A program made the position numbers and the translations under genes. The notes beneath the pieces were generated by a model. That model ran no database searches, was not told where the DNA came from, and saw only the letters and a list, made by a program, of their open reading frames with translations. A DNA stretch of 33,390 nt from an uncultured Candidatus Melainabacteria bacterium (GTDB lineage Bacteria; Cyanobacteriota; Vampirovibrionia; LMEP-6097), in assembly GCA_937927525.1 (NCBI GenBank), contig CALBDR010000220.1, positions 1 to 33,390 of the forward strand, written 5' to 3'. Positions within the stretch are counted from its first letter, which is position 1. The number at the start of each line of letters is the position of its first letter. Shown here one piece after another: positions 17,016-25,182 of the stretch.

Positions 17016-19197
17016 ATATACTAAAGACTTTTTCGCGTTCTTGGTTTTTTACTTCATAGTCTTGATCATTTTTTTCTTTTTTCTTTTGTGATTTAGGTTT
17101 GTTAGATTCCACAGCTTCTTTAATCATTTTGATCTTTTCATCTTCTTCGGAGATTGTTCTATTTTTTATACTGAAGAAGCCATTTTTTTGTTTATGTTCA
17201 TTTCTAGTTTTAATTTCAGCTACATCTGGAATCGGAGCATAGCGCTTAGGTTCAGTTCCTGGAATAAATCTTTGTAAAACTGGATTTGGAGTGTAATCTG
17301 TCGCGAGTAAGCCTGTAAGAGGATCGATTTGTACAGTTTTATAGTGGTTTGTAAATAGAAAAGCGTTTGCTGGTTGTGGATTTGCTTTATAGTAAGCAGT
17401 CATATATTCACGCCAGATCCATGCAGGAGTACTTCCTCCTGTGGCATAGCGTGAAAGAACTTCTTCATTATTCTCGTTTCCAGCCCAGACTGTAGTTACT
17501 GTATCAGGTGTAAACCCTGTAAACCATATATCTCTGCTGCCATCTGCTGTTCCAGTTTTACCTGCAATTTCTCTTCCTGGTAGTTTTGCATAAGCTCCTG
17601 TCCCATAGTTAACTACATCTTTCATAATTTCTACTAATTGTCCTACGTGTCTTTGAGAAAGAGCTTCATGAGGAATCGGTTCATTTTGTTCTAAGGTTCT
17701 ACCATTTATATCAATAATTTTTCTGATTAAAATCGGTTCGATTCTTACTCCCCCACGAGCTAAAGTAGAATAAGCTCCAGCAACCTCTAGTGGAGAAAAA
17801 GCTTGAGAACCTAGTGCTAAAGAGAGTATTGGCATCATATCGCTCTTTAAACCTGCTTGGTGAGCAGTTCTAATGATGTTCTTAACTCCAGTTTTCATCG
17901 CTACTTTAATAGCTGGAATGTTTCTTGAAAATATTAATGCAGCTCTCGCTGTAATCGGTCCGTGGAACTCTAAGTCAAAGTTCTGTGGTGACCAGATCAT
18001 ACTCTCAGAAGAAGGATCGTCAAGTATGAGAGGCTCATCTTTAATAATAGAACCAGGATCAATGACACCTTGCATAAAAGCAGTAAGATAAACGAAAGGT
18101 TTAAAACCACTACCTAAAGTGTGAGGATTCGTGGCGCGATTATACTGATAATCCCAGAAATTACCTACTCCACCTACTAGTGCTCTTATCTGAGCAGTCT
18201 CTACATCTATGCTGACTAAAGCTCCTTGGTTAATTCCAGCTGCAGCATTTTTTACGCCTAGATTTAAATATTTTTTTGCTTCTCTTTGAGCATCAGGGTC
18301 TAAGGATGTATAAACTTTTAAACCTGTAGTTTTTAGTTGATTACGGGTAAATCTTTTATTTAATTCATGTTCTACATAGCTGAAGAAATAAGGGAATTTA
18401 GAGAAATTACCCTTTGATTTATTAAACTTAAGTGTTTTTAAGTCAGCAGCAGCATACTCTTCTTTAGATATATAGCCAAGCTCTAACATTCTATCTAGGA
18501 CATATTGCTGTCTAACTTGAGCTTTCTCTAAATTTGATGAAAGGTAACTAGGTGCAGTAAGCAAAGCCGCTAGGTAAGAAGATTCTAAAAGATTTAGGTC
18601 AGCAGCATGCTTGCTAAAGTATCTTTGGGCTGCTCTTTCGATACCATAAGCTAAGTTCCCGAAGTAGACTTGGTTTAGATAAATTTCTAAGATCTTTTCT
18701 TTATCGTATTTGTTCTCAACTTCAAAAGCGATGAGTAGTTCAATAATTTTTCTTTTTAAAGTTCTTTTGTATCTTTCATCCTCTTTAATAAAGAGGTTTT
18801 TAACCATTTGTTGGGTAAGAGTACTTCCTCCCTGAACAATTTTTCCTGCTTTTATATTTTTAACAAGCGCTCTTAGAAAGCCCTGGAAACTAAAACCCGA
18901 GTGTCTAAAGAATTGATTATCTTCAGCTGCCAGTAGTGCTTTTTTAGCATAGTCTGAAATCTGTTCTAGTTGAACTACTTGTCTATCTTCTTTACCCTGT
19001 AGAACACCCACAAAGTTATCTTCGTGGTCATAAATCTCGATGCTACCTATAGGTTGGTAATCTTCTAATATCGATAAAGAAGGAGCGCCTAAGATTTTAT
19101 TTATTATAGGTAAAGAAGCCTTGAATAAAAATGGCGAAGCTACTATTAAAACCAGAATGGCAATTATTATTTTGTTACTGATAAGTTTCTGAAACAC
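16999..19197 (-). CDS. Bifunctional penicillin-binding protein 1A
   Basis: 732 residues. One N-terminal membrane anchor (about 8-28), a GT51 glycosyltransferase domain with 'AAEDNQFFRHSGF' (catalytic E92) and 'GGSTLTQQMVKNLF', and a transpeptidase domain with SGFK (363-366), SRN (424-426) and KTG (547-549). It polymerises and cross-links peptidoglycan on the outer face of the cytoplasmic membrane. A charged Lys/Glu-rich tail (about 660-732) follows the catalytic part. The start is a GTG (19197) without a visible Shine-Dalgarno. The 130 bases before it (19198-19327) hold no clear structure beyond AT-rich sequence; a promoter is likely there. Confidence 0.93.
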   Translation of the reverse strand: MFQKLISNKIIIAILVLIVASPFLFKASLPIINKILGAPSLSILEDYQPIGSIEIYDHEDNFVGVLQGKEDRQVVQLEQISDYAKKALLAAEDNQFFRHSGFSFQGFLRALVKNIKAGKIVQGGSTLTQQMVKNLFIKEDERYKRTLKRKIIELLIAFEVENKYDKEKILEIYLNQVYFGNLAYGIERAAQRYFSKHAADLNLLESSYLAALLTAPSYLSSNLEKAQVRQQYVLDRMLELGYISKEEYAAADLKTLKFNKSKGNFSKFPYFFSYVEHELNKRFTRNQLKTTGLKVYTSLDPDAQREAKKYLNLGVKNAAAGINQGALVSIDVETAQIRALVGGVGNFWDYQYNRATNPHTLGSGFKPFVYLTAFMQGVIDPGSIIKDEPLILDDPSSESMIWSPQNFDLEFHGPITARAALIFSRNIPAIKVAMKTGVKNIIRTAHQAGLKSDMMPILSLALGSQAFSPLEVAGAYSTLARGGVRIEPILIRKIIDINGRTLEQNEPIPHEALSQRHVGQLVEIMKDVVNYGTGAYAKLPGREIAGKTGTADGSRDIWFTGFTPDTVTTVWAGNENNEEVLSRYATGGSTPAWIWREYMTAYYKANPQPANAFLFTNHYKTVQIDPLTGLLATDYTPNPVLQRFIPGTEPKRYAPIPDVAEIKTRNEHKQKNGFFSIKNRTISEEDEKIKMIKEAVESNKPKSQKKKEKNDQDYEVKNQEREKVFSIFDEYE

Positions 19198-19327
19198 TAA
19201 GCTAAAGTATACTAGATTTTATTATTAGTTTAGGAACACTCTTTATCTCTAAGTTCTTAACGAATACACTTGGGTGTCAATCTTATTTATTAGTGGAATT
19301 TTTACCAGTTTCAGATATTAAATATTA

Positions 19328-20110
19328 TTAATATATAGCTGTATCTATGAGTTTAAATTTGCTTTCTGGCAAATTTAAATTTTCCTCTAAACTTAGGCTA
19401 CCTATCCTGAATCTATATAAATCTATTACTTCGTAGCCTAAGACTTTACAGGATTGGCGGATTTGTCTTTTATAGCCTTGGGTTAGAATTATCTTGAAGG
19501 TTTTAGAGTTTATTTTTTTAACTTTGCAAGCAAGTGTTTTAACTTTATCTATTTTTTTGTTACGGCTAATTTCTACCCCAGCACTTAGTTTATTAATAAA
19601 AGAGTCGCTAATATCTTTATTTACTGTAACCAGATATTCTTTCTCATGTTCGTATTTAGGATGGGTTAACCTTTGGGCAGTTTCTCCATCATTTGTTAGT
19701 AAAATCAGACCTCTTGAATTTTTGTCTAAACGTCCTACGTGAAACAAACGTAATTCAGAATTATTCTTCTTTTTATATTTTTTTTCGAGCTCTTTGAATT
19801 CATCATTCTTACGAAGATAAGTAATAATATTATTCTTGATATTTGTATTACAGGTGCATTCTATGTTAACTTGTTTATTTAAAATTAAAAATATTTTTTC
19901 AAACTCTTCTACAATTTTTTCTTCTGAAAATAGAAATTTGAAAGCTTCTTTTTCAGTCGGAATCTGTACTTCGATTTCATCTCCACTCTGTACAATATAG
20001 CCAGGGCTTGTGTTTTCACCATTTATTAATACTTGATTTTTACTAATAAGTTTATCTGCTTCCCTTCTGGAGCAGATACCTTTTAGAGCTAGAACTTTAT
20101 TTAATCTCAT
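19328..20110 (-). CDS. RsuA/RluB/RluF-family pseudouridine synthase
   Basis: 260 residues. An S4 RNA-binding domain at the N-terminus ('RLNKVLALKGICSRREADKL', 'QVLING') is followed by the catalytic 'GRLDKNSRGLILLTNDGE' with Asp129, and by 'LTQGYKRQIRQSCKVLGYEV', closest in feel to RluF. The usual 'LNKPKG' strand before the catalytic region is degenerate here (ILNKQVNIECTCN), and a Lys/Glu-rich insert lies at about 100-120. It isomerises a uridine in rRNA or tRNA; the exact site cannot be told. It starts divergently from prfB, 174 bases away. Confidence 0.8.
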   Translation of the reverse strand: MRLNKVLALKGICSRREADKLISKNQVLINGENTSPGYIVQSGDEIEVQIPTEKEAFKFLFSEEKIVEEFEKIFLILNKQVNIECTCNTNIKNNIITYLRKNDEFKELEKKYKKKNNSELRLFHVGRLDKNSRGLILLTNDGETAQRLTHPKYEHEKEYLVTVNKDISDSFINKLSAGVEISRNKKIDKVKTLACKVKKINSKTFKIILTQGYKRQIRQSCKVLGYEVIDLYRFRIGSLSLEENLNLPESKFKLIDTAIY

Positions 20111-20185
20111 AAAATCAACCAGTAAAGCTATAAAGTTTTGGGTAAGTTTGCCGATAACTTAAATATGGGAAGGGGAGAAGTATAA

Positions 20186-20211
20186 CGGTAAGTTCAAGAA
20201 TAACATTACCG
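20186..20211 (+). promoter_or_regulatory. Upstream hairpin in the prfB leader
   Basis: CGGTAA (20186-20191) can pair with TTACCG (20206-20211). It follows the purine-rich stretch GGGAAGGGGAGAAG (20167-20180) and precedes the terminator-like hairpin. It could be part of a leader switch, or chance; the pairing is only 6 bp. Confidence 0.3.
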
Positions 20212-20224
20212 ATTACTGATCTAC

Positions 20225-20266
20225 AAAAAATCTTAGGTGTGAAACTAGTCATATCTAAGATTTTTT
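20225..20266 (+). terminator. Terminator-like hairpin in the prfB leader (possible attenuator)
   Basis: Perfect 12-bp inverted repeat: AAAAAATCTTAG (20225-20236) and CTAAGATTTTTT (20255-20266) around an 18-base loop. The right arm ends in six T residues, as in a bidirectional intrinsic terminator. It lies 18 bases before the first prfB ATG, and the gene on the other side is divergent, so there is no upstream + gene for it to terminate. It is therefore either a transcription attenuator for prfB, the end of a short leader or small RNA, or an operator. Confidence 0.5.
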
Positions 20267-20284
20267 AGCATTATGATGGAAACT

Positions 20285-21452
20285 ATGGAGGTTTCTAGTG
20301 CTAATGCTAAAATGATCAAAATGTCAGAAGATCTAATAATTTCAATTGATATTGAATTGTTAAAAACTAAAAATAAGTCAATAAAGGACTGTCTTTGACT
20401 TAGAAGAACTGACAGATGAAATTAAGAATTTAGAAGAAGAGACTTTAAGACCAGGTTTCTGGGATGACGTTCAGAATGCTCAAGTCGTATCTAAGGATTT
20501 GAGTTATAAAAAAGATCAATTAGAAAAGCTTCACTCGTGGGATAAAAGACTTGAAGATATCTTGGATATGCAAGAAATGCTCACTGAAGTGGATGACCAG
20601 GAAGAGAAAGAAGAAATGCAAGGCTTGCTTCAGTCTGAATATCAAAAACTTTTAAATGAGTTAGAAGAATATGAATTCTTACTCATGATGTCAGGTCCTT
20701 ATGATAAATCTTCAGCTATAGTAAATATCAATGCTGGAGCTGGTGGAACTGATGCCCAGGATTGGGCTGAGATTTTACTTCGAATGTATAGTAGATGGAG
20801 TGAAGGCACTAAAGGTTTTAGTATTGAACTTCTTGATCGCTCTGATGGTGAGGAAGCTGGAATAAAATCTGCTTCACTTAAAATCTCAGGACCTTATGCT
20901 TACGGTTATCTTTCGGCAGAGAAAGGTGTTCACCGTTTAGTTAGGAAATCACCTTTCAAGTCTTCAGCTGACAGTAGACAAACCAGCTTTGCTGGTTTAG
21001 AGGTTTGTCCTGTAATAGACAGCTCAACTGAGCTAAAAGGTTTTAAAGAATCAGATTTAGAGATAAGTACTATGCGTTCTGGTGGAGCTGGTGGACAGAA
21101 TGTAAATAAAGTAGAGACTGCTGTTCGCGTTAAACACTTACCATCTGGTATTGCAGTGAAGTGTACTCAACAAAGAAGCCAAGCCCAAAATAAAGAAAAA
21201 GCGATAGAATTAATAAAGTCAAAGTTACTTGCTTTGCAGGAAGAGGAAGAGCAAAAGAAACTTGCTGAACTTAAAGGTGAAACAGTACTTCCTTCATGGG
21301 GTAACGCCATTCGTTCTTATGTTTTTGACGAAGGAAGAGTTAAAGATCATAGAACTAAGTATGAGACTAGAGATGTTGATGCTGTCATCAATGGTGAGAT
21401 AATTTTAGATTCTTTTATTAAAGAGTTTTTGAAGTTTAAAAAAGCAAATTAG
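20285..21452 (+). CDS. prfB: Peptide chain release factor 2, with programmed +1 frameshift
   Basis: The full gene is in two frames: 20285-20395, then 20397-21452, with T20396 skipped. Frame 0 reads ...AAG GAC TGT CTT TGA; shifting +1 at CTT gives Asp-Leu-Glu-Glu-Leu, the conserved start of the RF2 body. The body carries SPF (in 'RKSPFKSS'), the tripeptide that reads UGA/UAA, and 'SGGAGGQNVNKVETAVRV' with the GGQ hydrolysis motif. Product is 388 residues from ATG 20285, or 376 from ATG 20321, which places TGA at codon 26 exactly as in E. coli. No start has a strong Shine-Dalgarno. RF2 feeds back on its own synthesis by competing with the frameshift. A plain ORF call would miss the N-terminus. 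Confidence 0.95.
20383..20399 (+). promoter_or_regulatory. prfB programmed frameshift site
   Basis: An internal Shine-Dalgarno-like AAAGGA (20383-20388) lies four bases before the shift codon CTT (20393-20395), followed by TGA (20396-20398) and C, the canonical CTTTGAC heptamer. When RF2 is scarce the ribosome slips from CTT to TTT and continues in +1. Confidence 0.93.
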
Positions 21453-21463
21453 AGGAGCTAATT

Positions 21464-23287
21464 ATGGAAGCAAGCCAAGTCATAATGCAAAGTTTTGTCG
21501 TAGCAATTTTTGCAGGAGTACTTATGCAAGTTTTGGCGGAGAGATTGAAGTTACCGAGTATTGTATTTTTATTAATTGCAGGTATTCTTTTAGGTCCTCA
21601 GGTTTGTGGATTAATTCAACCAAGTATTCTTGGTCCAGGGCTAAGCGTCTTAGTTTCACTTGCAGTTGCTCTAATTCTTTTTGAAGGTGGTTTAAGTTTA
21701 GACTTTGAGTCTTTTAAGGGAGTGGATGTTTCAGTTCGAAATATGCTGACTATAGGTCTAGCTATAACAGTTTTAGGTTCGGCAATGGCTTGTCATTTTC
21801 TTTTAGGCTTGGATCTTCCTTTAAGTTTACTCTTTGGTTCCTTTATGAGTATCACAGGACTTACTGTTATTAACCCGATACTTAGAAGGGTAAAAATTAA
21901 ACAGGATCTCGCTACGATACTTCGAAGTGAAGGTATTTTTTCAAATGCTATCGGTGCAATTCTTTCTGTTGCTGTTTTAGAATTGATTTTAGTAACGGAT
22001 GAAATTAGTTCCAGCACTTCAGTCACCGCTTCTGAACATATTTCTATTCCAACTTTTCTTTACGCGTTCTTTATTAAAGTTTTAGTAGGTGTTGCAGTTG
22101 GCTACCTTACAGGCAGAGTTTTAGGACAGATTCTGAAGTCGTCTATTGTAAGTACTGATTTGAAAAATTTAGTAGTACTTGCATGGGTTTTCGGAACTTA
22201 TGCATTGAGTAACTATGTTGAAGCGAATACTGGGATACTTGCTGTAATTCTTACAGGATTTGCAATTCAGAAAGAAGATATCCCACAGCTTAATACTCTA
22301 AAGCGTTTTAAAGGTCAGCTTTCAATTCTTTTTATCTCTATACTTTTTGTTCTTATAGCAGCGAATCTTCAGTTTTCAAATTTTGAGATATTAGGTTTTC
22401 CAGGTGCTTTAATAGTTTTAATTGTAATTCTGGTAGTAAGACCAATTGCTGTTTTTCTTTCTAATATAGGTTTACTTACTATTAAGGATAAAATATTTCT
22501 TTCATGGATAGGTCCTAAAGGTATAGTATCTGCTTCGGTAGCTTCTCTATTTACTTTTTTGCTCCGTGAACAAGGAATTCAGGAAGCTGTTATAGTTGAG
22601 ACCTTAGTATTTTCAACTATTATAGTTTCTGTTCTAGCTCAAGGTTTAACAGCTAGATCTGCTGCTAAAGTGTGTGATTGTCTAGAGAAGGGTGGTTATA
22701 TTATTATCGTCGGGGCTAATGTTCTCGGACGAATAATTGCAAAAGTTTTTGTTGATATGGGGAAAGATGTTTGTATAATTGATAATAATAAAGAACATTG
22801 TAGACTGGCTGCTGAAGATGATTTATTAACAGTTTATGGTAATTGTTTAGATGCAAATGTCTTAGAGCAAGCGCAAATTGATAAAGCTTCGATAGTAATT
22901 GCTACTACTGCAAATTCTGAAGTGAATTTTCTTGCATGTCAGATAGCAAGAGACTTATATCAAGTAAATAATGTTTATCCTGCTATAGGAAATCCTGATA
23001 AAAGCGTTCATGCACGCTTAGTTGGAGAGATTGGTGGGGATTTAGCATATACTAAGGTTTTAAATATTGACCATTGGAAAAAAGCAATTGATAATAATGA
23101 GGTTACAATCTTTGAGAAGGAATTAGATGATTCTGGTAAGCTCTCCGAACTTATTATTGATGAACTAGATGATCAGGATTGGATTCCAGTGATATTGAAA
23201 AGAAAAGAATCTTTCTTTTTTGCCCACTCAGCGCAACCTTTTAATTCTGGTGATGTTTTAATTTGTTTAAGTAAAGCTATTGATTAA
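21464..23287 (+). CDS. CPA1-type cation/proton antiporter with C-terminal TrkA-N domain
   Basis: 607 residues. About twelve membrane helices (1-395) of the NhaP/Kef superfamily are followed by a Rossmann TrkA-N domain (about 405-525, 'IIIVGANVLGRIIA', 'VCIIDNN', 'VYGNCLDANVLEQA') and a small C-terminal domain. Such proteins exchange Na+ or K+ for H+ and are gated by nucleotides. The family pattern 'TGPTVI.P.LR' appears as 'TGLTVINPILRR' (131-142), and the core helix that normally reads EGI..D reads 'SEGIFSNAIGAIL', so the usual ion-binding Asp is Asn161. AGGAG lies seven bases before ATG 21464. It follows prfB by 11 bases and precedes panB by 15. Confidence 0.85.
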   Translation: MEASQVIMQSFVVAIFAGVLMQVLAERLKLPSIVFLLIAGILLGPQVCGLIQPSILGPGLSVLVSLAVALILFEGGLSLDFESFKGVDVSVRNMLTIGLAITVLGSAMACHFLLGLDLPLSLLFGSFMSITGLTVINPILRRVKIKQDLATILRSEGIFSNAIGAILSVAVLELILVTDEISSSTSVTASEHISIPTFLYAFFIKVLVGVAVGYLTGRVLGQILKSSIVSTDLKNLVVLAWVFGTYALSNYVEANTGILAVILTGFAIQKEDIPQLNTLKRFKGQLSILFISILFVLIAANLQFSNFEILGFPGALIVLIVILVVRPIAVFLSNIGLLTIKDKIFLSWIGPKGIVSASVASLFTFLLREQGIQEAVIVETLVFSTIIVSVLAQGLTARSAAKVCDCLEKGGYIIIVGANVLGRIIAKVFVDMGKDVCIIDNNKEHCRLAAEDDLLTVYGNCLDANVLEQAQIDKASIVIATTANSEVNFLACQIARDLYQVNNVYPAIGNPDKSVHARLVGEIGGDLAYTKVLNIDHWKKAIDNNEVTIFEKELDDSGKLSELIIDELDDQDWIPVILKRKESFFFAHSAQPFNSGDVLICLSKAID

Positions 23288-23302
23288 GTTAAAATAGTAG
23301 CT

Positions 23303-24040
23303 ATGTCAAAGATTTCAATGCTTACAGCGTATGACTTTAATACAGCTAGAGCTCTAGAGGAAGCAGGGATTGACTATATTTTAGTGGGAGATAGTCTTGC
23401 TAATGTTTTTCTTGGTTACGAAACAACTCAAGAAGTAAGTTTCGAAGAGATGATGATTTGTTATAAAGCTGTTAGGCGTGGTGCAACTAATACTAAAATT
23501 GTTGTTGATCTGCCTTATGTTTCAGTTTCTAAATCTAATCAAGAAGCATATGAAGATGCTTTAAAGTTTTATGAAGCAGGAGCTGATTTGGTGAAAATCG
23601 AGAATGCTGAAGCTAAAAGTCTAGAATTGATTAAAATGCTTACGGATAAAGGCTATAAGGTAATGGGACATTTAGGCTATACTCCGCAAAGTGTTGAAAA
23701 ATTTAATGGTAAGCCAAGCTATGTAAGAGATAGAGAACTTTTGCTTAAAGAGTCGAGTAAGCTTGCTGAAGCTGGTGTTAGTTCATTTGTCTTAGAAATG
23801 GTTCCAGATGAGATTGCTGAAGAGATTACTCAGAATGTTTCTGCTGGAAATATTTTCACTATAGGAATAGGTGCTGGACAAGGTACTTCTGGACAGGTTT
23901 TGGTGACGGATGATTTACTTGGACGTTTTAATTTATTCAAACCTAAGTTTGTAAAGCGCTTTGCACATCAGTATGAAGATATGGTGAGAGCCTTTTGTGA
24001 GTATAAGAAAGAAGTTCAGGATATGAAGTTTCCTGATTAA
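23303..24040 (+). CDS. panB: 3-methyl-2-oxobutanoate hydroxymethyltransferase
   Basis: 245 residues, slightly shorter than the usual 260-280 because the N-terminus starts directly at 'ISMLTAYDFNTARALEEAG'. Family motifs: 'DYILVGDSLANVFLGYETT', 'VVDLPYVS', 'GADLVKIENA', 'VMGHLGYTPQSV', 'LEMVP' with the catalytic Glu, and 'TIGIGAGQGTSGQVLVTDDLLG'. It makes ketopantoate with methylene-tetrahydrofolate in the pantothenate/CoA pathway. A TAAAAT box lies seven bases before the ATG, so a nearly leaderless internal transcript is conceivable. panC and panD are not in the window. Its stop shares TTAA with the converging gene. Confidence 0.95.
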   Translation: MSKISMLTAYDFNTARALEEAGIDYILVGDSLANVFLGYETTQEVSFEEMMICYKAVRRGATNTKIVVDLPYVSVSKSNQEAYEDALKFYEAGADLVKIENAEAKSLELIKMLTDKGYKVMGHLGYTPQSVEKFNGKPSYVRDRELLLKESSKLAEAGVSSFVLEMVPDEIAEEITQNVSAGNIFTIGIGAGQGTSGQVLVTDDLLGRFNLFKPKFVKRFAHQYEDMVRAFCEYKKEVQDMKFPD

Positions 24041-25182
24041 AGCATAACTCTCTCTTCAGCTAAAAGCTGATAGTTCTCTAAACTTCTAATCTCTAGTTTG
24101 TGAATAGCTTTTAAGAAGTCTACGCAGTAGAATAAATCTAAGTTGGCCGCCTTTGGTAGTTCTCCTAAAGACCCAGAGTGACTTTCAGGATAGTAATCTT
24201 TTTCCATTGAGTCTACTAATTTGAAAGATAAATAGCGAAGGTCGCTACCTGAATGATTTTGATAATCTAGATTTATTTTCATGCACTTTTTATTACCAAA
24301 TCCTGAGCTTGCTTTTTTAACTTCATTAATTCTAAGATCTAATAACTTTTCTGTTATCTGAAAATTTAATTCCTGATAACCTTCTTTAGGTGGGTTTAAT
24401 ACTTCTAGTATTTTACTTTCATCACTCTGACTTAATAAAAGAGCTTCAGCTAAATGCTCATCTTCGAATTGGGAAATAATCCAGTCATTATTTAATTTAA
24501 TTTTTATTTCAGAACCAGGTTCTAGATTGAAGTTCTTGCCTTTACTGTAGAGTCCTGTGGCTAAGCCAGCTGCTGCCCCGAGGGCAGCAGCACCTCCGGT
24601 AATGTAAGGATTTGAAAAAGCAAATAACCCAGCAACTTTATAAGCTATGAATGGTACCGCTAAAGCACCACCTACAGTATAAGCTGCAACTTTTCCGATC
24701 TTAGAGGCTTTATTCTTAAAGCTTTCTCTTTGAGCTAAATTATCAGCTGTTAATGAATTTTTATGCAAATCAATGACAGAACCCTTAACTAGAATCTTTT
24801 CGAATTCTAACTGGACGAAACCATCTTTATTAAAGTGTTTTGCATCTTCTACATTTACAACTTTTGCTAAAAATTTACTTCCAGCAGGGATTAGAGTTTC
24901 TTCTTCAAGATTATTTATATCTTCAATGTTTTCAAAAATAACATGCTCACCTGCACTTAAAGGCTGGCTTTTACCATCAATTGTTTTACGCTGAATGCCG
25001 AATTCTGTCGGGACTTTAGTTACCCTAAGTGGTATCTCCTGGTCGTATTCTAGTTTATACTCTATGCCTAGTTTATGAGTAGCTTGTGGTTCAGCTGCAA
25101 AGCCACATAGACTCCCAAGTAAAAAACTTGAGAATAATAAGCTAAGCAAAAATATAGCAGTCTTTATCTTAAACTTGAGCAT
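24037..25182 (-). CDS. Secreted hypothetical protein with a glycine-rich hydrophobic hairpin
   Basis: I do not recognise a family. From ATG 25182 (381 residues; a TTG at 25200 would add six) it has a signal peptide ('TAIFLLSLLFSSFLLGSLCGFAAE'). Next comes a beta-rich region with 'LIPAGSKFLAKVVNVEDA', 'GFVQLEFEKILVKGSVIDLH', then a hydrophobic Gly/Ala-rich hairpin ('VGGALAVPFIAYKVAGLF', 'ITGGAAALGAAAGLATGLYS') and 'LEPGSEIKIKLNNDWII'. This order resembles VirB10/TrbI-like beta modules with a glycine-zipper insertion, but only by eye. The C-terminal 120 residues are unassigned. It overlaps the glycosyltransferase gene by 14 bases, so it belongs to the ftsE-ftsX unit and is probably a periplasmic or outer-membrane envelope protein. 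Confidence 0.65.
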   Translation of the reverse strand: MLKFKIKTAIFLLSLLFSSFLLGSLCGFAAEPQATHKLGIEYKLEYDQEIPLRVTKVPTEFGIQRKTIDGKSQPLSAGEHVIFENIEDINNLEEETLIPAGSKFLAKVVNVEDAKHFNKDGFVQLEFEKILVKGSVIDLHKNSLTADNLAQRESFKNKASKIGKVAAYTVGGALAVPFIAYKVAGLFAFSNPYITGGAAALGAAAGLATGLYSKGKNFNLEPGSEIKIKLNNDWIISQFEDEHLAEALLLSQSDESKILEVLNPPKEGYQELNFQITEKLLDLRINEVKKASSGFGNKKCMKINLDYQNHSGSDLRYLSFKLVDSMEKDYYPESHSGSLGELPKAANLDLFYCVDFLKAIHKLEIRSLENYQLLAEERVML

